Shown in pieces: positions 55,808 through 64,000 of a stretch of DNA of 64,000 bases (positions within the stretch are counted from its first letter, which is position 1; each line of letters starts with the position of its first letter). A model generated the notes under the pieces. That model was not told the DNA's origin, did not search any database, and worked only from the letters and a program-made list of their open reading frames with translations. This DNA comes from Sinomicrobium kalidii (lineage in GTDB: Bacteria > Bacteroidota > Bacteroidia > Flavobacteriales > Flavobacteriaceae). The translations under genes were made by a program, and so were the position numbers. Location: contig NZ_CP089211.1 in NCBI RefSeq assembly GCF_021183825.1, forward strand, positions 3,149,501-3,213,500. Reading direction: 5' to 3'.

Positions 55808-56489
55808 AACGTGAATAATGGATAAGAACTAAAGTAATATTAACATAAAAAAAGAGTAAGATAATAGCTTTGGATGCTTGTAGAGGTATCTCTTTTATTG
55901 ACTCGATAACAGTCAAGCTCTGTTATGTCAAACGGGAGAAGCAATACCAGGCCATGAAAGGGTTGGCAACAAAAAGCAAATCTACTATGAGATGGTTCTT
56001 TGTCCCGAAAGCTTTCGGGATCAAGCTGCATTTGATTATTAGTGATCAGAGGGGAATCCTAAGCTTTTACCTAACCAAGGCCAACGTGGATGATCGGGAT
56101 ATGAAGGTGATCGCTTCCCTGACCGAGAACATCTTTGGTAAACTCTTTGGAGATAGAGGTTATATCTCCCAGAAACTGGCCAATTATCTATGGAACGATG
56201 GGATAGACTTGATCTATAAACGCAGGAAAAACATGAAAAAACAGAATCTCTCAGACACAGACAAAATCCTCTTGAGAAAGCGGGCCTTGATCGAATCGGT
56301 CAACGATGAACTCAAAAACATTTGTGCCATAGAACACAGCAGACATCGTTCCCCGGCTGGGTTTATCATCAACCTGGTTAGTGGCTTATGTGCTTATCGT
56401 TTTTTACCTAAAAAACCAAGCTTGAACATTCAACCTCATAAAAATAACAATGGCCAACTTCTATTGGCTGCTTAAACATTATTCACGTT
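55808..56489 (+). mobile_element. Internally deleted IS982-family element
   Basis: A 682-base element bounded by perfect 13-base inverted repeats AACGTGAATAATG (55808-55820) and CATTATTCACGTT (56477-56489). Intact IS982 elements are about 1 kb with a transposase near 300 residues. Here about the first 100 codons are missing while both ends remain. No clear target duplication is visible next to the ends. Confidence 0.75.
55870..56475 (+). pseudogene. N-terminally truncated IS982 transposase
   Basis: 201 codons with the C-terminal two thirds of an IS982 DDE transposase: FIDSITVKLCYVKREKQ with the first Asp, FGIKLHLIIS, LFGDRGYISQKLAN with the second Asp, and RALIESVNDELKNICAIEHSRHRS with the catalytic Glu. 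The catalytic residues are kept, but the N-terminal helical region is absent and the first possible start is a TTG. The protein is probably inactive on its own. It could still be a target for transposase supplied in trans through the intact ends. Confidence 0.8.
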
Positions 56490-56510
56490 AAATAAAATAT
56501 CCAAAACATC

Positions 56511-59500
56511 ATGAATCAATTAATTAAACTCTTATTATTTTCACTGGCTATTCTATTTTCTTCTAGCTTATGCTCACAAAGTGTTCTTTTTGATCACATA
56601 AACGCAGATAAAACTCCTAAGTCAGATACATTTCCAGAATATAGTTTTTTTAGAGAAAATTTATCAAGAGGTCTGATAGATGTATCTATCCCATTATATG
56701 AAATCAATGTTGGAAGTATTAAAGTTCCCATAGGATTAACATACAATTCAGAAGGAATTAAGCTAGATCAGATAGCCTCAAATGTTGGCTTAGGATGGTC
56801 TTTGAATGCAGGTGGAGTTGTCAATAGAAAGATTCAGGACATAGAAGATCATCAAATCGAACAGCTATATACAGGAAACAGCACTTGTTTTGAAGGTGCT
56901 TGTAGTGATGCATTAATAAAGGTTTTAGGATATCATATGGAACCCGAAGATTTAATACCTGAAAACCACACAAGGACTGTATATACTGATGTCGCTGACA
57001 TTGACGCCGCCCCAGACTTATTTTCTATTATGGCTCCTGGTATAAGTTCAAAATTCTATTTAGAGAGTCTTGATCGAGGTAATAATCCTAATGATTTTTA
57101 TAATAACATAAGCACATATACAATTAAATTCCTTAACGGCGATGCCAAAAAAGGAGGTGTTGTTACAAGAAAACCTCTAACAGGAATGCCGTCTAATGGG
57201 TTTAATACATCTGAAATTCAAGGATTTCCTGCTTCAACTCATGGTTTTGCTGGTCAGTTTAATGATGTACGAACCCCTGTTGATTATGAAGGATTTAGGA
57301 TAACTAATTCCCAAGGTTTAATATATACTTTTAATCAGCCTGATTTTTTTGAAAGTATTACTAGTTTTTCTTCAAAAGGTCAATTTACAACAAAAGAAGA
57401 TTTGTTTGGTAATCTGTATCAAGATGACTCTCAAATGGCTCTTTTATCTGTGTTTGCTGGTGGTCTGTATAGGCTAAGAGCCAATTCATGGCACCTTACT
57501 AGTATAGAGGATCCAAGAACTTCAAATTCTATTTCATTTTCTTATGAAAGTTATAATAAACCAAATACTAGGGAGTATTCAACGAATATTGATATTAAGA
57601 AATATGCTTCTGGCAATGACCCTAATTTTATGTGTTATTTAGAATATTTACCTAAATGGCAGGTTGGCCCAAATAATCCTTGTTCTTTGTGCGAATTATG
57701 GACTAAAACCCCAAAATACTATTCAAAAGAATCTCAAGTTAATAGAATTGATGAAATAAATTGGAATCAGGGTATAATCAAATTTTATTATGATTTGGAC
57801 AGGGCGGATGATCCAAATGAAAAAGCCCTAACTAAAATAGAAGTATTGGATACGAATGGTAATAATGTTAAGACCTATTTTTTTAATTATAGTTATTTTA
57901 TATCTAAGGAAAATTGTAATGATTGGAAGTGCAAAAGATTGAGACTTGACGGTATTGATTTTTTAGAAGGCAATGAACGAAGAGAATATTATTCTTTTGA
58001 TTATTATGATGATATACCGCTACCTAAAGTTAATTCCCTAGAAAAAGATTTTCTCGGATATTACAACAATAATGGTGCTGAAATTGGAAACACGCTAAGT
58101 ACACTTAATACACCAATTCTTTATTATGTTCCAAACTTAGGAAGAAATTCTGTGTTACCCTTTCCACTTAATAATTCGACTGAAATTGATGGGGACTATT
58201 CGCTTTTGGCAAATGAATATTCTTTAACAGGGCTACTTAAAAAAGTAACTAACCCCTTGGGTGGCAGCAATACCCTAGTATACGAAAATCACAATTTTGT
58301 AATGAATGGACAAACATTTACTGCTGGGGGGGCCAGGATTAAAACTCAAACCCTTAATGACGGGAATAATGAACGTATTATCCATTATGAATATGAATCA
58401 GGTGAATTAATTAATGCTCCTATTTTTGGGTTCTCTCACGCCTATAATCAAAATTTAGACAATGACATTGGCGGTTCTGCTTTTATAGCATTTACAAATG
58501 ATCAAGGCGGAAGGGACTCTTGGATCGAGTATGGAAAAGTAATTAAGAAAGAAATAGGAAATGGACGTACCGAGTATTATTTCTCGAATGAACCCAATGT
58601 TGAGGTTGTGGCACAAAGTGAAAATGATCATTCTTGTTTTACAAATTTTTATGGTAGTAGTGCCTTAGGTAAAACGTCTTACTTTGAGGATAATGATATT
58701 TTTAGATCAAAAATAGCCCAAGAAGAAGTATATGATGCCAACAACAATATTTTAAAACAAACAGAGTATGATTATACTGGCGAAGAGTTAGACAACTTAC
58801 CACTTAGTTTTCAAAAATCTCAAGTTAGTATGTGCTGTGGAAATATTGAAACTGTAACCAATCAACCCTTTGCTTCAACATTAAATGATTATGCAAGATT
58901 CAAATATACCTCTAATTTAAAAATTCAGAGAAATCATTTAACACAAAAGATTACCCGTGAATACTTAGATGGAGGTTTAAAAGTGACGCAAGAGGATTTC
59001 ATATTTGATAGTCAATATCCTTTGATAAAAGAGCATAAAATATCTGATAACGTAGGTGAATTAAGAACAAAGTATTACTATCCTTTCGATTCTGAGGTTA
59101 ACTCTTTACCGTATATGCCCAGTCTTGTTAATATAAATATTATTGGCAGCCCCGTAAAAGAAGAGTCTTATATGGACAACGTCTTAACGAGTACTACACA
59201 AACAAATTATCATGTACCACCTGGAGGGGATCCAATGTTTGCTTTGTTTCCAAAAAGTATTTCAGTATCTAAAGGTGATGGTTTACTCGAAGAAGGTGTT
59301 GTTGTAACAAGTAGGGACGCAAAAGGTAATATCACAGGATACAAAACAATAAGTGATGTTCATTATACTATTATATGGGGCTATAACGGACAATACCCTG
59401 TAATAAAAATAGAGAACAAGGAATATGATTCTGCTTTTACCAAAGTTATAGGTATTCTTTCTACGGATACCAACGGCCCATTCAATGATATTGAAGAACT

Positions 59501-59768
59501 CCTGCAGGCAGTTGAGGGCATACAGAACAATTCGACCGCAAAAACCATATGGGACAGTTTTAATCAAAGTCTACGCACAGCAATGCCGAGTTCTATGGTT
59601 ACTACATATACCTATGACCCCTTGATCGGGGTGACCAGTATAACGGATCCCCGGGGTTATACCATGTACTATGAATATGATGAGTTAAACAGGTTAAAAA
59701 TAGAGCGGGATAAAGAAAGTAATATTTTGAGGGATTATAGGTATTACAACAAGTCACAAAGCGAATAA
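56511..59768 (+). CDS. Large secreted YD-repeat protein, partner of the RHS protein
   Basis: A 1085-residue exported protein (signal peptide about residues 1-22, ending SLCSQS). The N-terminal part has LPIGLTYNSEG-like VPIGLTYNSEGIKLDQIASN and GLGWSLNAGGVVNR, typical of the SpvB/RHS-related shell proteins of Flavobacteria. The C-terminus has YD-type repeats (SMVTTYTYDPLIGVTSITDPRGYTMYYEYDELNRLKIERD). It is encoded 2 bases before the RHS toxin gene, so the two are translated together. Probably it forms part of the cocoon or delivery shell for the toxin. The first 2.8 kb are much more AT-rich than the core genome, a sign of transfer. Confidence 0.8.
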   Translation: MNQLIKLLLFSLAILFSSSLCSQSVLFDHINADKTPKSDTFPEYSFFRENLSRGLIDVSIPLYEINVGSIKVPIGLTYNSEGIKLDQIASNVGLGWSLNAGGVVNRKIQDIEDHQIEQLYTGNSTCFEGACSDALIKVLGYHMEPEDLIPENHTRTVYTDVADIDAAPDLFSIMAPGISSKFYLESLDRGNNPNDFYNNISTYTIKFLNGDAKKGGVVTRKPLTGMPSNGFNTSEIQGFPASTHGFAGQFNDVRTPVDYEGFRITNSQGLIYTFNQPDFFESITSFSSKGQFTTKEDLFGNLYQDDSQMALLSVFAGGLYRLRANSWHLTSIEDPRTSNSISFSYESYNKPNTREYSTNIDIKKYASGNDPNFMCYLEYLPKWQVGPNNPCSLCELWTKTPKYYSKESQVNRIDEINWNQGIIKFYYDLDRADDPNEKALTKIEVLDTNGNNVKTYFFNYSYFISKENCNDWKCKRLRLDGIDFLEGNERREYYSFDYYDDIPLPKVNSLEKDFLGYYNNNGAEIGNTLSTLNTPILYYVPNLGRNSVLPFPLNNSTEIDGDYSLLANEYSLTGLLKKVTNPLGGSNTLVYENHNFVMNGQTFTAGGARIKTQTLNDGNNERIIHYEYESGELINAPIFGFSHAYNQNLDNDIGGSAFIAFTNDQGGRDSWIEYGKVIKKEIGNGRTEYYFSNEPNVEVVAQSENDHSCFTNFYGSSALGKTSYFEDNDIFRSKIAQEEVYDANNNILKQTEYDYTGEELDNLPLSFQKSQVSMCCGNIETVTNQPFASTLNDYARFKYTSNLKIQRNHLTQKITREYLDGGLKVTQEDFIFDSQYPLIKEHKISDNVGELRTKYYYPFDSEVNSLPYMPSLVNINIIGSPVKEESYMDNVLTSTTQTNYHVPPGGDPMFALFPKSISVSKGDGLLEEGVVVTSRDAKGNITGYKTISDVHYTIIWGYNGQYPVIKIENKEYDSAFTKVIGILSTDTNGPFNDIEELLQAVEGIQNNSTAKTIWDSFNQSLRTAMPSSMVTTYTYDPLIGVTSITDPRGYTMYYEYDELNRLKIERDKESNILRDYRYYNKSQSE

Positions 59769-59770
59769 TC

Positions 59771-62700
59771 ATGGAAAAAGTTTTAAAAAAAATACTCTTC
59801 GTCATTTGTTTTTCTACGGGCATAATAGCTTTTTCACAAACCAATGTAGAATTTGATATTTCGAATTTTTCGTTCAATCAAAATGGTGGTGAGGTAATTG
59901 TCGATTATGTTGCGGATTACGATATCAGCAGCACTATTTTCTTTGCAATTACTGAAAATGTTGATTGGTTGGATGTGGAATTTGTTCAAGGAGGCACCAA
60001 TGGTAGTCTTAGGGTTACGTGTGACCCATTTGACGACGTGACCTCCAATTACTCAAGATCGACTACTGTTTATTTGGATGAGTTGACAATTGGTAATAGA
60101 ACGGTGGCATTTAAGATATCCCAAAGTTTTTATTGTGATACTAACATTGGTAATTTGACCAATGGGAGTTCCTTCGGCTATGAGGGGGGCTACACAGACC
60201 TCCCTGTGAGTTTCAACGATGGCTGCTTCTTAGCCATTAGTACAACGGAAGATTGGGTGACTATAACGTCCATTGATGGGGGCTATCGTTTCACCGTGGA
60301 CGCCAATACTAGTTTCGGTTCAAGGACAGCTACAGTTGTGGCCCTTGGCACTGCTCTTGAGGAGCCTACCGATCTTTTTACCATAACCCAGGCAGCCTAC
60401 AGCTGTGACCTGGTAATAGGGGAGTTGACCAACGGGAGTTCCTTCGGCTATGAGGGGGGCTACACAGACCTTCCTGTAAGCTTCAACGATGGCTGCTTCT
60501 TAGCCGTTAGTACAACGGAAGATTGGGTGGCCATAACGCCCATTGATGGGGGCTATCGTTTCACCGTGGACGCCAATACTAGCTTCGGTTCAAGGACGGC
60601 TACAGTTGCGGCCCTTGGTACTGCTCTTGAGGAGCCTACCGATCTTTTTACCATAACCCAGGCAGCCTACAGCTGTGACCTGGTAATAGGGGAGTTGACC
60701 AACGGGAGTTCCTTCGGCTATGAGGGGGGCTACACAGACCTCCCTGTGAGCTTCAACGATGGCTGCTTCTTAGCCATTAGTACAACGGAAGATTGGGTGA
60801 CCATAACGCCCATTGATGGGGGCTATCGTTTCACCGTGGACGCCAATATTGGTTTCAGTTCAAGGACAGCTACAGTTGCGGCCCTTGGTACTGCTCTTGA
60901 AGAACCTACCGATCTTTTTACTATCTGGCAAGGATACTGCAATAATAATTACATCCACCAACGGATTTATCAAAATGAGCAAAATTTACAAGCTGACTAT
61001 TCCTCTCTGAATAAAAATTTGGTGCAAGAGGTTACTTACTATGATGGATTGGGAAGGCCCAGCCAACAAGTAAAAATCGCACAATCTCCTGAATTGGATG
61101 GTAAACATGGTGATATTATAACCCATATAGAGTATGATGATTATGGTCGTATGGAAAAGGAATGGCTCCCGTATGTAGGTCAAAGCTCAGTGTTGGGTGT
61201 TTATCGAACAAATGCAAAATCAAGTACAGAGGATTTTTATAATGTTGTCAAATATGATTATACAACAAATGCATATTCTCAAAAAGAATTCGAGCCCTCA
61301 CCACTTAATCGGGTCTTGAAACAGGCAGCTCCCGGAGAGGCATGGAAACTGAACCCGTCAGGGAAGGATCATAGTATTGAGTTCAGCTACCAAATTAACA
61401 CCCATGATCCAGGAAATGTTAGTGACCCAAGCAAAGACAATATAAAGCTTTTTGAAGTCCACTTTGCAGATCCTCAAAACACTGAAGCCCCTGAACTTCA
61501 AATGAATGGGTATTATGATCGAAATGCACTTTATAAAACAGTCACTAAAGATGAAAACCACAGTGGTACAAGTAAAGAACATACAGTAGAAGAGTTTAAA
61601 GACAAACAGGGTCGTGTAGTTTTAAAACGGACCTATGTCAAAATAGGAACTGCAGTCAAAACGCATGACACCTATTATGTATATGATGACTATGGCAATT
61701 TAACGTATGTACTTCCTCCCAAGGTCAATATAAGCAATACTATAACAACCACAGTATTAAATGAATTGTGTTACCAGTATAAATATGATGGGCGGAACCG
61801 TTTAATAGAAAAGAAAATACCAGGGAAAGGCTGGGAATATATCGTATATAACCTACTGGACCAGCCTGTAATGACCCAGGATTCAGTATTAAGGGCCCAG
61901 AAAAAATGGCTTTTTACCAAGTATGATGCCTTCGGTAGAGTGATATATGCTGGGCAGACGAGCCACAGCCAAACCAGGGATGAACTTCAGGCAATTTTCA
62001 ACAGGGCAGCCAAAAAGTATGAGACTCGTATACAATCCCCGGCTTCTCCTACGGCTATAAAAGGCACTGATGTTTACTATACCAATGTGAGTCCGCCTAC
62101 TGGGATATTCCAGGTATATACCATAAACTATTACGACGACTACAAATTTGACCTGGCTGGATTAACCGTACCTGCCGAGGTGTTGGGACAAATGGTGGAC
62201 AGCAGGACCAAGACCCTGGCTACAGGAAGTAAGGTCAGGGTATTGGGGACGAATCATTGGATTACCACAATTACGGGTTATGATAAAAAAGGAAGGGTAA
62301 TCTATACTGCCAGCAAGAACCCTTACCTGAATACTACAGATGTTGTGGAATACAAGCTGGATTTTGTAGGAAAGGTACTGGAAACCAAAACCACCCATGC
62401 CAAAGGCAACAACTCCGCCATAGTAACTGTAGACAATTTTGAATACGACCATGCCGGGAGGTTAATAAGGCAATCACAATGTATCAATGGGGATTGTGGT
62501 GCAGGGACTGCAGGGGAAGACCCGGTCTATGACGATATCATCACGTCAACCCAACACAAAGTAGCCAGCAACTCCATTACCTTAAAACCTGGTTTTCATT
62601 TTAAAGCGACCAGTACTGCCAGTTTTAGTGCTTCGATCAGCCCGGAGGGAGAGCTTATCGCAGAAAATGTATATGATGACCTGGGGCAATTAAAAGAAAA

Positions 62701-64000
62701 GAAGGTAGGGAATAATTCAGACAATCCCTTGCAAAGCATTGCCTATAAATACAATGTACGTGGATGGTTAACAGATATTAATGATGTGGACAACCCCGGT
62801 AATAAACTATTTAATTTCCAGATCAATTATAACAAGAGCCGAAGCGGAACAGTAACTCCGTTGTTTAATGGTAATATAGCGGAAACGTACTGGAAGACAG
62901 GTAGTGACAATATCATGCGGCGTTATGCGTACACCTACGATGCTCTGAACCGGATCACCTCCGGGAAGTTTAACGGCAGCGGGCAAACAGACCGTTATAC
63001 GGTAAAAGATATTGCCTACGATAAGAACGGGAATATTACCGGGTTGACCCGTAACGGTCATCTCGTAGCCAACCCAGTTCAAAGCAATGCCGACCATTTT
63101 GGGGAAATGGACAAACTGACCTACGCCTACCATAACGGAGGCAACTTTTTGGTCAAGGTGACTGAGGCTGATACAGCCAATAAGACTTATGGTTTTAAAG
63201 ATGGCAGTAATACGGATAATGATTATGCCCGGGATGCCAACGGTAATATGACAAGGGACAAGAACAAGGGTATTACAGGTATCACCTATAATCATTTGAA
63301 CCTTCCAACCCAGGTCAGTTTCGGAAGCGATAAAATTGCATATATTTACGATGCTTTGGGCACCAAATTAAAGAAAGAGGTTACCCAGGGAAGTTCTGTG
63401 ACAGCTACGGAATATGCCGGGAATTATATCTATGAAAATGGGCAACTCAAGCAGGTCAGCCACCCGGAAGGGTATTTTGAGCTGAAAGCTGGCGGTGGTT
63501 ATCAGTATGTGTACTATCTGAGAGATCATTTAAATAATGTAAGGATCACGTTTGCCGATGATAATGGTGATGGTATTGTAGGGGCTTCGGAAATCAGAAG
63601 GGAGCAAAACTATTACCCTTTCGGCCTGGAACACAAAGGGTATAATAATGTAATTGTTGGAACTCAAAATAATTACAAACAATTCCAAGGACAAGAATGG
63701 ACAGAAGACTTAAACTTGAATGTTGACGAATTTAGATTTAGGATAAGTGATCCAGCAATTGGAAGATTTTGGCAAGTTGATCCATTAGCGGAGAAATTTG
63801 CACACAATGGAGTATATAATTTTTCTGAAAATAGGGTTGTTGATGGTATTGAGTTAGAAGGATTGGAGAGACTAGATTATAGATATACTTTGGATGACAA
63901 TGGTTATGCTCAATTTTCCAGTTTAACTATTGATTTAGAAGAAGACTTTAGTGTTAACTATAATCTAAATGGTAGAAACACTTCTTTTGAAACAATAAGT
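59771..64000 (+). CDS. RHS-repeat polymorphic toxin with BACON-like N-terminal repeats (incomplete at the window edge)
   Basis: An open frame of at least 1410 codons starting at the ATG at 59771. Order: signal peptide (residues about 1-22, ending IAFSQ), four BACON-like beta-sandwich domains (about 23-390, the last three nearly identical), a DUF6443-type region (VQEVTYYDGLGRPSQQV), RHS/YD repeats, a 3-coathanger-type insert (ITLKPGFHFKATSTASF), and the RHS core ending with YYPFGLEHKGYN and GRFWQVDPLAEKF. The variable tip begins near IELEGLE and is cut by the edge, so the toxin activity is unknown. The matching immunity gene should lie just outside. Confidence 0.88.
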   Translation, partial: MEKVLKKILFVICFSTGIIAFSQTNVEFDISNFSFNQNGGEVIVDYVADYDISSTIFFAITENVDWLDVEFVQGGTNGSLRVTCDPFDDVTSNYSRSTTVYLDELTIGNRTVAFKISQSFYCDTNIGNLTNGSSFGYEGGYTDLPVSFNDGCFLAISTTEDWVTITSIDGGYRFTVDANTSFGSRTATVVALGTALEEPTDLFTITQAAYSCDLVIGELTNGSSFGYEGGYTDLPVSFNDGCFLAVSTTEDWVAITPIDGGYRFTVDANTSFGSRTATVAALGTALEEPTDLFTITQAAYSCDLVIGELTNGSSFGYEGGYTDLPVSFNDGCFLAISTTEDWVTITPIDGGYRFTVDANIGFSSRTATVAALGTALEEPTDLFTIWQGYCNNNYIHQRIYQNEQNLQADYSSLNKNLVQEVTYYDGLGRPSQQVKIAQSPELDGKHGDIITHIEYDDYGRMEKEWLPYVGQSSVLGVYRTNAKSSTEDFYNVVKYDYTTNAYSQKEFEPSPLNRVLKQAAPGEAWKLNPSGKDHSIEFSYQINTHDPGNVSDPSKDNIKLFEVHFADPQNTEAPELQMNGYYDRNALYKTVTKDENHSGTSKEHTVEEFKDKQGRVVLKRTYVKIGTAVKTHDTYYVYDDYGNLTYVLPPKVNISNTITTTVLNELCYQYKYDGRNRLIEKKIPGKGWEYIVYNLLDQPVMTQDSVLRAQKKWLFTKYDAFGRVIYAGQTSHSQTRDELQAIFNRAAKKYETRIQSPASPTAIKGTDVYYTNVSPPTGIFQVYTINYYDDYKFDLAGLTVPAEVLGQMVDSRTKTLATGSKVRVLGTNHWITTITGYDKKGRVIYTASKNPYLNTTDVVEYKLDFVGKVLETKTTHAKGNNSAIVTVDNFEYDHAGRLIRQSQCINGDCGAGTAGEDPVYDDIITSTQHKVASNSITLKPGFHFKATSTASFSASISPEGELIAENVYDDLGQLKEKKVGNNSDNPLQSIAYKYNVRGWLTDINDVDNPGNKLFNFQINYNKSRSGTVTPLFNGNIAETYWKTGSDNIMRRYAYTYDALNRITSGKFNGSGQTDRYTVKDIAYDKNGNITGLTRNGHLVANPVQSNADHFGEMDKLTYAYHNGGNFLVKVTEADTANKTYGFKDGSNTDNDYARDANGNMTRDKNKGITGITYNHLNLPTQVSFGSDKIAYIYDALGTKLKKEVTQGSSVTATEYAGNYIYENGQLKQVSHPEGYFELKAGGGYQYVYYLRDHLNNVRITFADDNGDGIVGASEIRREQNYYPFGLEHKGYNNVIVGTQNNYKQFQGQEWTEDLNLNVDEFRFRISDPAIGRFWQVDPLAEKFAHNGVYNFSENRVVDGIELEGLERLDYRYTLDDNGYAQFSSLTIDLEEDFSVNYNLNGRNTSFETIS
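60131..60940 (+). repeat. Three tandem 270-base (90-residue) BACON-like repeats
   Basis: Copies begin at 60131, 60401 and 60671. Copies 2 and 3 differ at about a dozen positions in their first 250 bases by eye count; copy 1 is similar except for its first 30 bases. Each encodes TNGSSFGYEGGYTDLPVSF, DGCFLAxSTTEDWV and FTVDAN..SRTATV. The period keeps the frame. The third copy diverges at its last 20 bases. Confidence 0.9.

Noticed and set aside
60131..60940. CRISPR-like array
   Set aside because: The repeats are 270 bases long, contiguous and in frame within a coding region, so they are protein domain repeats.

Overview
The window looks like the chromosome of a member of the Flavobacteriaceae (Bacteroidota). 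The evidence is a PorT-type secretion protein, a SusC/SusD pair, HmuR/HmuY haem uptake, an Rrf2-DUF2061-CysH sulfur module, the S10-spc-alpha ribosomal block followed by carA-eno-gltA, and repeated promoter elements of the Bacteroidota type (TAnnTTTG, in several cases about 19-21 bases after TTG). Purine-rich ribosome-binding sites are mostly lacking.

Layout. 1-15.6 kb is mostly housekeeping: the end of an unknown gene, porT-ubiE, an aspartate aminotransferase with a fatty acid desaturase, rsmG, a family 2 glycosyltransferase, a serine hydrolase, a methyltransferase with a ketoacyl synthase III, gcvP, a UbiA-like membrane protein, a secreted rhodanese and an M3 peptidase. 15.6-17.4 kb is gene-poor. 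It carries two small genes (58 and 54 codons) for double-glycine-leader, four-cysteine peptides. Each has a matching upstream block and its own 3' hairpin. A possible small RNA unit lies beside them. 17.4-22.2 kb is a SusC/SusD pair. 22.7-40.4 kb is one continuous translation block (rpsL, rpsG, fusA, rpsJ, then rplC to rplQ with secY, infA, rpmJ, rpoA), including rpmD and rpmJ, which are easily missed. Several of its spacers hold strong RNA hairpins, and one, between rpsJ and rplC, holds a canonical terminator. 40.5-52.9 kb holds carA, eno, gltA, two arginine-deiminase-fold hydrolases in tandem, an Rrf2 regulator with DUF2061-cysH, a GH20-like hydrolase, a small unknown protein, argS and a DUF6607 protein. 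52.9-55.8 kb is an hmuR-hmuY haem uptake operon divergent from the DUF6607 gene. 55.8-56.5 kb is an internally deleted IS982 element with perfect 13-base ends. 56.5 kb to the edge is a two-gene RHS/YD-repeat polymorphic toxin locus. Its second gene has nearly identical 270-base BACON-like repeats and runs off the window at the start of its variable toxin tip.

The genes suggest ordinary flavobacterial central metabolism and translation, plus a surface layer of TonB-dependent uptake (SusCD, Hmu), type IX secretion (PorT) and inter-bacterial competition (RHS protein, small double-Gly peptides). The most unusual signals are the duplicated peptide cassettes, inverted pairs of heptad-period arrays in several spacers, the structured spacers in the ribosomal block, and the IS remnant placed directly in front of the RHS operon.
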